From the IMG/VR virus record IMGVR_UViG_3300043331_000205, positions 1 through 32,355 of that record: a DNA stretch of 32,355 bases; one strand, 5' to 3'. Both the position numbers and the translations under genes were made by a program. This stretch comes from a virus. Positions 6,450 through 14,602 of the stretch are shown piece after piece; the first letter of the stretch is position 1; every line of letters begins with the position of its first letter. The notes below the pieces were generated by a model. It worked only from the letters and a program-made list of their open reading frames with translations. It was not told the DNA's origin and did no database searches.

Positions 6450-7204
6450 CCAAAGTTCCTCGGCCGGACCCAAGAGTGGATCTCTACGGCCGTCACGCCG
6501 TCGATGATGCCGGTAACAGCCAGGCCGTAGTTGACCTGGAACTGCCGCACGGCAGCCTCCATGGGGGCGTCAAAGATCTGGGGATTTGGCGACTGTCGCA
6601 TGAGAGCGTCGTCCTGGAAGTACCCGGACAGGCCCGCTCGCATGTCGTAGACAGCGTTTCCTTTGTCATTGAGTTTCAACATTCCTACCTCCGGTTTCTC
6701 GTGTTGCGTACTGAAGTATACCCCAGAAGACAACTCTTCAGGAGTTGCAATCATCTCAAAGTGCATGGCATCGAAGACCGTGTGCTCGTCAAAGTTCCAG
6801 TCCCCGTCCCAGTCCCCGCCCCACTTCCAGACCCGCTGCTCCCTCGCCCGGATGGTGTACACATCCTCAATGATGGGGAGGGCGATGTCGGTGACCAGTG
6901 TGCCGGTGTATGGGTTGTTGGCCGGGTTGATGTCGATAGCGAGGGCCCAGGCGTGGGGGGACCATATAGTTCCCCCGGTGATGCGCCGGTAGTTGTAGGA
7001 TCCGGCCGACCGGACCACGTACCCATGCTGCCGGAAGACCTGATCGAGCAGGCGCACGGCGGGGATGATTAGCTTGTTGGTCCAGGACACGGCAGCGCCG
7101 CTCTTCCAGTCGTAGCGGCCCAGGTCCACGTCGCCTCCGACAGTGAATGTGCCGGGCCTGCCCCACTCCAGGAAGCGCCACGTATTGAAACCTCTCGTCG
7201 CCAT
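6446..7204 (-). CDS. Endolysin: M15-family D-Ala-D-Ala peptidase with peptidoglycan-binding domain
   Basis: A 252-residue lysin with two domains. Residues about 40-155 form an M15/VanY-type zinc peptidase: SPHAWALAIDINP supplies His84 and Asp91, and DAMHFE supplies His148 with Asp145 nearby, the usual S-x-H-x(6)-D and D-x-x-H ligand pattern. Residues about 174-250 form a peptidoglycan_binding_1-type domain (AVRQFQVNYGLAVTGIIDGVTAVEI). The enzyme should cut cross-linking peptides of the cell wall. It has no signal peptide, so release depends on the holins encoded just upstream. The ATG shares a base with the stop of the XhlA-like gene, and the stop overlaps the metalloprotease GTG. Confidence 0.9.
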   Translation of the reverse strand: MATRGFNTWRFLEWGRPGTFTVGGDVDLGRYDWKSGAAVSWTNKLIIPAVRLLDQVFRQHGYVVRSAGSYNYRRITGGTIWSPHAWALAIDINPANNPYTGTLVTDIALPIIEDVYTIRAREQRVWKWGGDWDGDWNFDEHTVFDAMHFEMIATPEELSSGVYFSTQHEKPEVGMLKLNDKGNAVYDMRAGLSGYFQDDALMRQSPNPQIFDAPMEAAVRQFQVNYGLAVTGIIDGVTAVEIHSWVRPRNFG

Positions 7205-7470
7205 TACGCCAACAATGCTACGACGGCCCCGACGCTAGCGGGAGCAGCCAAGAGGATCGACACGATGATTCCGATGGACCAGTTGCGTTGGCTTCGTTGG
7301 GTGGTCTTGAACAGATCAAACTCCGCCCGAGTAATGACCATAAGCTTGAAGTTTTGAAAGTCCCGGTCCATCGCCTGAATCTGCGACGAGACTTGCAGAA
7401 CCAATTCACGTACGGTCATCGCCACTTCGGGCGGTGCCTTCGCTATCGGGTCTGGAGTGCCGTTAGCCAT
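7204..7470 (-). CDS. XhlA-like lysis membrane protein (one C-terminal membrane segment)
   Basis: An 88-residue protein with a charged, helical cytoplasmic part (VRELVLQVSSQIQAMDRDFQNF, heptad-like) and one hydrophobic segment at the C-terminus (GIIVSILLAAPASVGAVVAL, about 67-86). This topology matches the XhlA/hemolysin-type accessory lysis proteins, which work with a holin. The coding region overlaps the r1t-like holin by eight bases and joins the endolysin start, so the three form a lysis cassette. It could instead be an antiholin; the sequence does not decide. Confidence 0.65.
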   Translation of the reverse strand: MANGTPDPIAKAPPEVAMTVRELVLQVSSQIQAMDRDFQNFKLMVITRAEFDLFKTTQRSQRNWSIGIIVSILLAAPASVGAVVALLA

Positions 7471-7666
7471 TGCTTAGTTGCGCTAGACGCTCCTGCGCCA
7501 CGGTCTTGATGAAAGACACAAGAGCCAGAGCCCCAGCAAGTGCGCTACCAACAAGAATGGCCTGCAGATCAGGAAGATCCGAGAGCGTCAGAGTGGCTGG
7601 GATTCCGATGATGAAGCCCTCTACCAGAGTCCACGCAGCCCTTTCAAGAATGTTTGCCCAGTTCAT
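7463..7666 (-). CDS. Holin, r1t-like, two membrane segments
   Basis: A 67-residue protein with two membrane helices (about residues 11-29, AWTLVEGFIIGIPATLTL, and 36-56, AILVGSALAGALALVSFI) and a short charged C-terminal end (KTVAQERLAQLSNG). The N-terminal LERAAWTLVEGF and the second helix running into FIKT resemble r1t-type holins of Gram-positive phages. It lies immediately upstream of the XhlA-like gene and the endolysin, which supports the holin call. Confidence 0.78.
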   Translation of the reverse strand: MNWANILERAAWTLVEGFIIGIPATLTLSDLPDLQAILVGSALAGALALVSFIKTVAQERLAQLSNG

Positions 7667-7676
7667 GGCCGTCAGG

Positions 7677-7916
7677 TTAGCAGGTCAATTGAGCTTCTTG
7701 TAAGAAAGCCAAGACCCCGTATGAGGGTCCGCAGCCCCTTCGTGAGTGGTCAAGTCCGTATTGGTAGCGTGTCAGGTGCGGGGCAGTAGCTCCCCCCTGA
7801 TAGCCAGGAATAGTCCGGGTCTCGGTCGTGTGCAGCACAACCTTAAAGGGTCCGGTGACATACGTACCCCCAGACTGACCGTCGCCTCTCCACTGTGCTG
7901 CAGGGTATCTGGACAT
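7677..7916 (-). CDS. Truncated N-acetylmuramoyl-L-alanine amidase-like ORF
   Basis: A 79-residue frame whose first 50 residues look like the start of an Amidase_2 (PGRP-like) domain: KVVLHTTET supplies the strand and first zinc histidine, then PGYQGGATAPHLT. After that the frame changes character (RYQYGLDHSRRGCGPS) and stops. From 7771 down to 7685 the next frame instead reads HATNTDLTTHEGAADPHTG and on to a TGA, which resembles the AAGDPHTGY stretch in the neighbouring tail-fibre gene. This suggests a shortened amidase joined by a frame change to a remnant of a structural gene. The rest of the amidase (its further zinc ligands) is absent, so it is unlikely to be active alone. It may be a decaying former lysin domain. 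Confidence 0.5.
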   Translation of the reverse strand: MSRYPAAQWRGDGQSGGTYVTGPFKVVLHTTETRTIPGYQGGATAPHLTRYQYGLDHSRRGCGPSYGVLAFLQEAQLTC

Positions 7917-7920
7917 CTCG

Positions 7921-9018
7921 CTAGGTATTCATCTTGCGGATAATGACGCTGTGTAGGTGGCAGGTTTGGGTGGAAGCAGCGTTATCCGAGCGGACTTTTA
8001 CATTGACAGTGAGCGTGCCCGTTAGATCAGAGCTAGTGGTGCCCCAACTCATGCGGGAGTTCTCGGTAGTCACGGCTACACCATCAGTGCCCGACGCTAC
8101 CGAAACCCACTCTTCCATTCGGGCTAAGAGGTTGGCCAGGTTGGAAGCACTAATGGAGCAAACAGACTTGAAAATCAGGGGCTTGCGATTTGTTGCCGAC
8201 GCAGGCATGTTCTCAGCGGTCACCATCTCCACGTCAAAAGCGTTATCAAAGTCGATGGTGATCGTGTACTGGCGAGTAGCCCCGCTGTTATTAAGAATGG
8301 TCATGGCCACTTCTACGTCGATTGTGTCGCCCGCCACCACGCTGGCTAAGTCTGTCGTAAAGACGGTTACATCAGACGTAGAAGCGATACTGGTAGCTGA
8401 GTTGGGGGCGTCTGCATAGGCAGTGTCGCCCCCTCCGCTCGCCAGCGTCATCAGGTTGGTAAGGGTCAGTTTCTTTTTGGCGTTCGACGCTTCGCTGTCT
8501 TCGATCAAGACAAGGTCAGCACCGACAGGGGTGGTCTTGCCAGTGATGGCATTGATTTCTCCCGCCACGTTGTCGTGGATGGCGTCAGTGTCGGCACCAG
8601 GGACGGTGCCACCCTGCGCCCCTGTCGAAAGGTGCGAGTGATCGGCTGATTCCAGGCGGTAGCCGGTATGGGGATCACCAGCAGCGGCATGTGCAGCTAT
8701 GTCGCCCAGCGCCTCATAGAGCGCATCAGCCTCGGCCTCAGTCAAGTACTGAGGGTGATCGTCGTCACCTAATCCTGTCAAGGCACCGTGGTCTGTAACC
8801 CCAGCCGCTAACGCCGACCACGTAGCCCCATCGCTGCGGTAGAGCACATTGGTATCGGTCGCCCAGAACAAAGTCCCAGCCTCAACGGTCGTAGCGTCGG
8901 GCCGGTTGGCAAAAACATCACTCAGGATGTCCTCGCCGTTGTTGAACCGCCCGGCCAAGGTCTCGTGGTGGAGGATGTGGCCGAGTTCGCCCTCGTCAAT
9001 GGTGGTATCAAGCGTCAT
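7921..9018 (-). CDS. Tail fibre / receptor-binding protein candidate
   Basis: A 365-residue protein with typical tail-fibre language: TLFWATDTNVLYRSDGATW, then DHGALTGLGDDDHPQYL, then AAHAAAGDPHTGYR and ADHSHLS, short repeated segments found in trimeric phage fibres. The C-terminal half (about 200-365) is beta-rich (TIDVEVAMTILNNSG, GTLTVNVKVRSDNA) and is probably the distal domain. It starts with an ATGA overlap with the preceding gene. It is followed by the lysis cassette, a common position for the last tail gene. Receptor specificity cannot be inferred. Confidence 0.72.
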   Translation of the reverse strand: MTLDTTIDEGELGHILHHETLAGRFNNGEDILSDVFANRPDATTVEAGTLFWATDTNVLYRSDGATWSALAAGVTDHGALTGLGDDDHPQYLTEAEADALYEALGDIAAHAAAGDPHTGYRLESADHSHLSTGAQGGTVPGADTDAIHDNVAGEINAITGKTTPVGADLVLIEDSEASNAKKKLTLTNLMTLASGGGDTAYADAPNSATSIASTSDVTVFTTDLASVVAGDTIDVEVAMTILNNSGATRQYTITIDFDNAFDVEMVTAENMPASATNRKPLIFKSVCSISASNLANLLARMEEWVSVASGTDGVAVTTENSRMSWGTTSSDLTGTLTVNVKVRSDNAASTQTCHLHSVIIRKMNT

Positions 9019-9347
9019 GGCAATGGGCTCCCATCCGGTGAAGTATATCCGGCCGTGGTCAGGGCAGCATTGAAGGCTGTGATGCGGGCCTCTTCAGTGA
9101 GGTAGGTGTGGCGGTCGTTGTGAGGCGTCGTAACTGCTGCCCAGATAGCAGCGTGGCCGTCCAGTTCCCCCGTGTACTTGAAGATGTTCGAGAGCCGGTG
9201 CCACAACTCCGGCGTCTCAGGAAAGTAGAGGCCCCCATGGTGGGCCGGAACGATCTGAATTCGGTCCCGCTCCACAAACTCGTCCGTGAAGGTGTCAGAG
9301 AACCCCGCCCCTATCCCTCGCAGTTCGGCCAGCTTCACGGTGCTCAT
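9015..9347 (-). CDS. Hypothetical tail-region protein
   Basis: A 110-residue protein between the large tail protein and the tail fibre, overlapping both by four bases (ATGA), so it is almost certainly part of the tail operon. The C-terminal half has TPHNDRHTYLTEEARITAFNAALTTAGYTSP, where the short His/Thr/Tyr-rich phrase followed by a helix looks like the connector segments of phage fibres (compare DDDHPQYLTEAEADAL in the next gene). It may be a small adaptor linking the fibre to the tail. No family is recognised. Confidence 0.6.
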   Translation of the reverse strand: MSTVKLAELRGIGAGFSDTFTDEFVERDRIQIVPAHHGGLYFPETPELWHRLSNIFKYTGELDGHAAIWAAVTTPHNDRHTYLTEEARITAFNAALTTAGYTSPDGSPLP

Positions 9348-11329
9348 GTGGTAATAACCTCCCGCAGACGTACTGCGATGTAACCCTCACCCGGCCGGTC
9401 TTGAATCACTCGGTATTCGTCTACTACGACGTTGTACTCGGTATAGGACCCAGCCAGTTCGTGACGGTAGCCGTCCCGGAAGGTCAGCACTGTCCCCAAG
9501 TCCCCAGAGGCAGCGATGTTGTCGATCAAGGTCTTCCCGTTCCAGCTTCGGTCCTGCATTTGAGCATCTTCGTCGGTGGCGTCAAGCAGCAGGTCCCACA
9601 CACGAACACCCCGGACGACAGTGGCATGGGCTCGCACGTTTAGGATCACAGGTGTTACGGAGGTAGTGCTGTTGTTGTCAAGTTCCAAGCGGATCTGGAG
9701 GTTGCGGAAAGTACGGGTAGTCGCCCCAGTCGAGATGGTGAAGGTCGCTGACTTGGCGTTGTCTGTGTCGTGCGTTCCGGCCGTGAGCCAGGAGCCGTCC
9801 TGGTCCAGCATGTATTTCACTACGACCCGAGCGTTGGCTGGCAGGGGTTCGGTATTGATCGTCAGGCTCAGCAAGATCTTCTCGTCAGCGATGTTGAAGT
9901 CGTTGACGGCACTTTCCATTATCCCCGTGTTGGTGGTATAGGTTCCCCGCTCCAGGCGATACGTCTTGCTCTCTCCATTGGAACTAACAAGATCCTGCGT
10001 CCGGCTGATCCCCACGAAGATGTCGCCTCGGAAGAACACGACAGAGTGCCTTCCCAAGCCGTTCCCTTCCAGATCGTTCCAGTCGGTCAGGTGGTCTACA
10101 GCGTTGCTCCCGAGAGCCCCGACGTTGAGAACCGTGCCGCCCGCTACCCCCTGCGTTACTGTGTCGAGAGTCATCACGCTCCAGTCCGTACCGTCGTTAG
10201 TGCTAGGGCCTCCAAGCATTACGAAGTGGGTTTTCGAGAACTCTGAACCGTAGCCTCCACCAATCTCCTGCAGGTTCCGCTCCGGCCAGTTCTGGTGATC
10301 GAGCACACGACGGGTGTTCTTGTAAACAGCAAACAGGTCTCCGGTTACTTCATCGAAAGCGAACACAACCGGGTTCTGGCCCTCCAGTCCAGCAACGTAA
10401 AGGGTACCCAAGGTGTACATCGGAACAAGCCCCCGGAAACCGGGCAAGCGGACCAGTTCCTCCCCGAAACCGGCTCCAGCAGAAGTTGTTGGTGTGATTG
10501 CCCACACCACGGTCTCTTCGAGAGTGGGGGTAAAGACAAAATACAAGGTGTTTTGTCCTGCGATCCCGTCCCAGAACAAAGGCAAGCCAGTGTTGGCAGC
10601 CCCTCGACCTTCTGTGAGAGTTGCTACGGTAGTTCCGCCTCCAGCAGAAGCCAAAGTCTGTTCCTCGATGGTTAACCCTCCAGCGGCAGGAGCGCCTCCA
10701 TAAACAAACCCCCCTACACCGGGAAGCACTGACCACCCAGCAGTTACATGAACAGCAAAGGCTGACCTATTCCACGACACAATGTCCGCAGTGCGCCCGC
10801 CGAAATAGAGAGCCCCAGAGTCCCCCCAAGCCTCCCTAGCTCCAGAGTCCGACGTAGAGCCAGTCGAGTCGGTTGCTACGAGGTTCCACTCTTCATTGAC
10901 CGCATCCCACTCGTAGATCTTGGCATCCGCAGCAGCAGCATCGAGAGACACCAGGAACAGGCTATCTAACGCCAGGGCCATAACAGACTGCCCCAACGCA
11001 GGATCGCCTGCATCAACAGGAATCAAGGTAGCATGTGGACTCAACCGCAACGTGCCGTACGTGTGGAACGGGTCGATGTTGTATCCCAAGCTGTAGCGGC
11101 TCGGATTCTGTTGGTCAAACACATGAAACCCCTCACCCCCGCTCCAGTCGTTCAAGCTCCACTCCAGAATGTCAGGACGTAGCTGGAACTGTCCTGAAGT
11201 GCCTTGAATAAACCCATTAACGGGCGCACGGAGCGGCTGCCTGTGAAGAACATAGCTGGCCTGCTCCATGTCTTCAGCAATGCGGTACTTCACGCCCCCA
11301 AGCTCGATGGGGAACACTTCAGTAATCAT
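9344..11329 (-). CDS. Large tail protein, beta-propeller-like, nozzle or fibre-base candidate
   Basis: A 661-residue protein, almost entirely beta-rich, with recurring stretches of the type ALDSLFLVSLD, IYEWDAVNEEWNLVATD, GALYFGGRTADIVSWN and GTLYVAGLEGQNPVVFAFDEVTG. Such repeats of strand, turn and aromatic residue suggest a beta-propeller over about residues 110-450. The C-terminal third has IRLELDNNSTTSVTPVILNVRAHA, a further beta sandwich. In podoviruses the tail nozzle protein (T7 gp12 type) is a large beta-propeller protein encoded next to the adaptor, which fits the position here after a connector-like gene. A minor tail protein is the alternative. The start shares a base with the previous stop. 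Confidence 0.6.
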   Translation of the reverse strand: MITEVFPIELGGVKYRIAEDMEQASYVLHRQPLRAPVNGFIQGTSGQFQLRPDILEWSLNDWSGGEGFHVFDQQNPSRYSLGYNIDPFHTYGTLRLSPHATLIPVDAGDPALGQSVMALALDSLFLVSLDAAAADAKIYEWDAVNEEWNLVATDSTGSTSDSGAREAWGDSGALYFGGRTADIVSWNRSAFAVHVTAGWSVLPGVGGFVYGGAPAAGGLTIEEQTLASAGGGTTVATLTEGRGAANTGLPLFWDGIAGQNTLYFVFTPTLEETVVWAITPTTSAGAGFGEELVRLPGFRGLVPMYTLGTLYVAGLEGQNPVVFAFDEVTGDLFAVYKNTRRVLDHQNWPERNLQEIGGGYGSEFSKTHFVMLGGPSTNDGTDWSVMTLDTVTQGVAGGTVLNVGALGSNAVDHLTDWNDLEGNGLGRHSVVFFRGDIFVGISRTQDLVSSNGESKTYRLERGTYTTNTGIMESAVNDFNIADEKILLSLTINTEPLPANARVVVKYMLDQDGSWLTAGTHDTDNAKSATFTISTGATTRTFRNLQIRLELDNNSTTSVTPVILNVRAHATVVRGVRVWDLLLDATDEDAQMQDRSWNGKTLIDNIAASGDLGTVLTFRDGYRHELAGSYTEYNVVVDEYRVIQDRPGEGYIAVRLREVITT

Positions 11330-12219
11330 TAGCCCCTCCAGCGGTTAGCACGCCGAATGAACGGAGCCGAAGGCAGTATCTTGCTCTTCTCGATCTTCAG
11401 CGTGGCCGCTTCCTGGTTCATCAACCGCAGGTACTCAGCCATGATTTCTCGGGAATCTCTCCCGGTCTGGCCGGGCTGCACGGTGCGGTCAGTACGCTTG
11501 CCGGGGTCGTGCGTGTTCGGCACGATGGTCCTCTTCAGCAACCGTGCCGCCGAGCCCAAAACCACCATCTCTTCCTGTCGGGTCAGCAGGTCCGTCACAG
11601 CGTCGATGCGCTTGGCATACGTGAAGAGCAGGGCCTCCCCAGCCGACTTCTGGCCCCAGTCCCAGATCGTAAGGGCTACCCCCGATCCAGCGAAGGTCGT
11701 ATGAACCTCTCGATGGAACCGGAAGGGAATCGTTATGGCATCAGCCTGCACGCCCTCCCTAGCGTGATAGACCGACAGAACCTCCAGGGCGTCGGTGAAC
11801 GAGGCCAGGTCGTAGGTGTACTGTCCGGCCACAAGGGTGATCGAGCCCTGCCCGTAGGCATAGATCCCGTACGCCTCAAACTCCAGGAGAGTGTCCGTGA
11901 TCGCCTGGTCGATCTGCTGGAGCGTAAAGCGGGGGTTCTTCAGCACGACATCGTTGATGGAGTGAGTTGCAGCGGTCGTGCCCCCATAGCCCCGGATCAC
12001 CGTCAGGGTGTTCGAGGCCACCGACTGCACGAAGCACTGCTCACCGTCGCTGAACTCCAGGATGTCACCCTTGGCCCAGTCGGTCCCTGCAGTCACATCT
12101 ACGTCAGTCTCGGAGGCGTCCATCGCCTCAGTGCAGAGCGTAGCGAAGGGCCTAAGCAGGGGCCGGGCGCTGTAGAGAGAGTCCCGAACTCGGGTACGGA
12201 TTAGAGCCTGGGTAGCCAC
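11329..12219 (-). CDS. Head-tail connector / adaptor-like protein
   Basis: A 296-residue protein. The N-terminal part is helical (TRVRDSLYSARP) and leads to a small beta domain (DILEFSDGEQCFVQSVASNTLTVIRGYGG). A long region then contains FTLQQIDQAITDTLLEFEAYG, the helix and order seen in phage connector and tail-tubular (T7 gp11-like) adaptors. The C-terminus is basic and helical (FIRRANRWRG). Its place, after capsid genes and before the nozzle-like gene, supports the adaptor role. I have no motif that proves the family. Confidence 0.5.
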   Translation of the reverse strand: MATQALIRTRVRDSLYSARPLLRPFATLCTEAMDASETDVDVTAGTDWAKGDILEFSDGEQCFVQSVASNTLTVIRGYGGTTAATHSINDVVLKNPRFTLQQIDQAITDTLLEFEAYGIYAYGQGSITLVAGQYTYDLASFTDALEVLSVYHAREGVQADAITIPFRFHREVHTTFAGSGVALTIWDWGQKSAGEALLFTYAKRIDAVTDLLTRQEEMVVLGSAARLLKRTIVPNTHDPGKRTDRTVQPGQTGRDSREIMAEYLRLMNQEAATLKIEKSKILPSAPFIRRANRWRG

Positions 12220-12228
12220 GGCTCCAGA

Positions 12229-12837
12229 TTAGCCGGTTGGGATCTTCCGGGTGAACGAGAGCTTCTTGTCGAGCAGGCCCAGGTCGGGAGCGTTAGCCCA
12301 GCCACGCTTCTTGTTGACCAGTTGAGCCCGAGCACCGAGGAAAGCCTTAATCCATTCGTAGACGGTTCCGGGGGGAGCCTGCAGTCTGGTGATGCCCTCC
12401 GTGTTTGCAGGGTCAAGCTCCAGAAGCCACGCCCCGTCCTTCATCGGGATGCCGTCCCGCAGAGGGTTCGGGCGCTGCGGCGCATCAATGAGTTGCTGCT
12501 CGAAGTAACGGAACAGCCGGGTCGCCATGATTGCCACCAATTGGTCCCGCTGCGATGTGGTCTTCGGCTTCAGAATCGGAAGGGCTTCCTTCGCCTCTTC
12601 GATCTGGTCGGGCCGGAGAGATTCCAGCCGCCGCTCCTGCTGCGCCCGGAACTCCCCGAGCGGCTGGGTGCGGGCTATACGGCCCGTGCGGGGATCACGA
12701 ATGATTCGCACGGGCTCGTAGTTCATAAAGAAGCCATCGCCCAAGTGCTCACCGAGCATGTCCTGGGTAATCCTCTGGTGAGGGTCGATGTCCGACCGCT
12801 CTACGAGGACACTGGGCTTCGTGAACTTGGTCTTCAC
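12229..12837 (-). CDS. Hypothetical protein of the head-connector block
   Basis: About 202 residues, mixed alpha/beta, with FMNYEPVRIIRDPRTGRIAR and a helical stretch of charged residues (RRLESLRPDQIEEAKEALP). The central region contains QRDQLVAIMATRLFRYFEQQL. Two GTG starts are possible: 12846, and 12837, which overlaps the preceding TGA as GTGA; I prefer the latter because that overlap type recurs here. Located between a Cys/His-bearing protein and the adaptor-like gene, so it may be a structural or assembly protein. No family is recognised. Confidence 0.6.
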   Translation of the reverse strand: MKTKFTKPSVLVERSDIDPHQRITQDMLGEHLGDGFFMNYEPVRIIRDPRTGRIARTQPLGEFRAQQERRLESLRPDQIEEAKEALPILKPKTTSQRDQLVAIMATRLFRYFEQQLIDAPQRPNPLRDGIPMKDGAWLLELDPANTEGITRLQAPPGTVYEWIKAFLGARAQLVNKKRGWANAPDLGLLDKKLSFTRKIPTG

Positions 12838-13571
12838 ACTTTCCACAGCCGAGTCGTAGTCACGCCCTGGGACATGAGCCCCTGGCGGATGTTTCCGGCG
12901 TCGTCAAACAGGTTCGGAAGGGTCCGGGCCTGGTGACGCAGGGAGCAGAAGCCAGAGTTGACAGCACCCCGATGTGCCGGGTACTTCTCTACCAGACCGG
13001 GAACCATCGCCCGAGCCCAGCAATTGATGTGGGCGCAGTAGATGGGCAGGAAGTCGTTCCAGTCCCACAGGAGGGTGATGCCCCGGCGCTCGTACCTACG
13101 AAGTCCGAGGGCGTCCTCCCGGTCGCCTGCGGCAGTGTTGTTGATCTGGTCCTCAAAGGGGATTTGGATGATGCGGCCGTCAGGCTGAATCGCCTTGACC
13201 ACATAAAGGACACTGCCTCCGAGTTGCGCATTCGGCGCAGCAAAAGCCAGGCCGACGAGCTTGTCTTCGTCCAGGTGAAACTCCGTGTCATCCAGAGTCT
13301 CGCCCTGCTTGTCAATGACAGCAAAGTACGAAGAGGGGAAGATAGCGTCAAGGTCCATTTCAGGCCAAGGCATGTCAACGTCGATCTCCACCTTGACCCG
13401 CCGTCCCGCACGCACGGTGCGCTTTTTGGACGCCTGGGCCGCTCTAAGAGCCCTGGCCTCTGCCTGGGCATCTTGGATGTTTTCGAGGATCTCGGGAGTG
13501 ACTTCCTCACCTACGGATTCGACAGCCTCGGTCTCTATGACCGGAGCGGTCGCTCTTTTAGCTGTTGCCAT
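12834..13571 (-). CDS. Hypothetical protein with C-terminal Cys/His cluster
   Basis: A 245-residue protein. The first 60 residues are Ala/Glu-rich and probably disordered or helical, ending in a basic patch (ASKKRTVRAGRRVKVEID). The core has SSYFAVIDKQG and GSVLYVVKAIQPDGRIIQIPFED. The C-terminal third carries CAHINC and, about 30 residues later, CSLRH, a Cys/His arrangement that could bind zinc. It is the first gene after the capsid gene and the hairpin at 13595-13620, so it may be expressed less than the capsid. Its function is unknown. Confidence 0.6.
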   Translation of the reverse strand: MATAKRATAPVIETEAVESVGEEVTPEILENIQDAQAEARALRAAQASKKRTVRAGRRVKVEIDVDMPWPEMDLDAIFPSSYFAVIDKQGETLDDTEFHLDEDKLVGLAFAAPNAQLGGSVLYVVKAIQPDGRIIQIPFEDQINNTAAGDREDALGLRRYERRGITLLWDWNDFLPIYCAHINCWARAMVPGLVEKYPAHRGAVNSGFCSLRHQARTLPNLFDDAGNIRQGLMSQGVTTTRLWKV

Positions 13572-13594
13572 GTCACCACTCTAACACAAGGTAA

Positions 13595-13620
13595 GGAGAG
13601 GATGCCGGTTCATCCTCTCC
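13595..13620 (-). terminator. Perfect 10-bp hairpin downstream of the capsid gene
   Basis: GGAGAGGATG (13595-13604) pairs exactly with CATCCTCTCC (13611-13620) around a six-base loop. It lies between the capsid stop and the next start. On the - strand it is followed by TTACCTTG, not a clean T-run, so it may act as a partial terminator or as an RNA-stabilising hairpin at the capsid mRNA end. Confidence 0.6.
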
Positions 13621-13679
13621 GGGTGGATGTTGCCTCAACCGGAAGGCTCCCTTTTGGGACACTTTGTAGGTTACTCGAA

Positions 13680-14576
13680 TTAAGCGTCGGTCACGACGGC
13701 GACACCGGCGTTGTTCTCAATCTCACCCACGCCATAGTCAGCAGAGCCAACAAGCACCCAGCCACGGATAGGAGCCCAACGCATGGGCTCAACCCGGACA
13801 TCGTACTTGGTGACCTTGCCCAGAGCGTAGTTCTTGACGAAGACAGCACCGGAGCGATCCGCACCGAGGTTCAATGTAGGAGAGTTAGTGGTGTTGAAGA
13901 AATCAATACCAAACCACTCACCGAAGTAGCCAGGACTGGAGTTTTTGCCAAGCATCCCCGTCTGTCCAGCCTCGAATCGAATCGAATGCTGAACGTTTGC
14001 AACGGTTTGCTGGTTCTTCAGGGCTGCCCGAATGTCACCAGTTTGGCGAGGGTGTCCAAGGAACACCAGCGGGCCAAGAGAGGCAGCATCCAGAGACTCC
14101 AGCGTATAGATAGCGTCGAGCACATTGTCCAGCGAGAAGTCCACGCCGGTTGAGCCTACCGAGTTTGAGAACCCGTTAAGCAGCGCCGCAATGTCAACGT
14201 CCATCTTGTCCGCAAGAGCCCGCCCAATCGTATCCAGTCGAGCACCGTGAGCCGCAGGAATATCCGACAGTTCGAGAACGTCCGTGATCGTCACCTGGAA
14301 GCCAATCTCTGCAGCCGTGATGGTTACAGAAGTGGTCGTCAGTGCCGTGTTGGTCGTTTCAACGCCCTGTGCCACTGCAGCCGCAGTGAACTTATCGGCC
14401 TTCGGGAACTTGTACGCCAGCGAAGCCTTGCCCACGAGCGACTCTGCACGAAGCAGAGGGATCGAGACAACGGCAGCCATGAGCGCACGCAGAACCTCGT
14501 CCGTGATCCACGAAGCGTAGGTCACGTCATCGTAGGTCGATGTGGTAGTCGGGTTGGTTGCGAAGTCAGAAGCCAT
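13680..14576 (-). CDS. Major capsid protein, HK97-like
   Basis: A 298-residue protein with the look of an HK97-fold coat protein without a large N-terminal delta domain: an N-terminal arm (ATNPTTTSTYDDVTYASWIT), a spine-helix region with RALADKMDVDIAALLNGF, and the P-domain and A-domain strands (LGPLVFLGHPRQTGDIRAAL, FGEWFGIDFFNTTNSP). It is preceded on the transcript by a coiled-coil, scaffold-like gene and followed by a strong hairpin. AAAGGGGG lies ten bases before the ATG, a good ribosome-binding site that fits high expression. I infer the fold from composition and gene order; no structure comparison was made. Confidence 0.78.
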   Translation of the reverse strand: MASDFATNPTTTSTYDDVTYASWITDEVLRALMAAVVSIPLLRAESLVGKASLAYKFPKADKFTAAAVAQGVETTNTALTTTSVTITAAEIGFQVTITDVLELSDIPAAHGARLDTIGRALADKMDVDIAALLNGFSNSVGSTGVDFSLDNVLDAIYTLESLDAASLGPLVFLGHPRQTGDIRAALKNQQTVANVQHSIRFEAGQTGMLGKNSSPGYFGEWFGIDFFNTTNSPTLNLGADRSGAVFVKNYALGKVTKYDVRVEPMRWAPIRGWVLVGSADYGVGEIENNAGVAVVTDA

Positions 14577-14602
14577 TTTTGGTTATCCCCCTTTCTAAAG
14601 AA

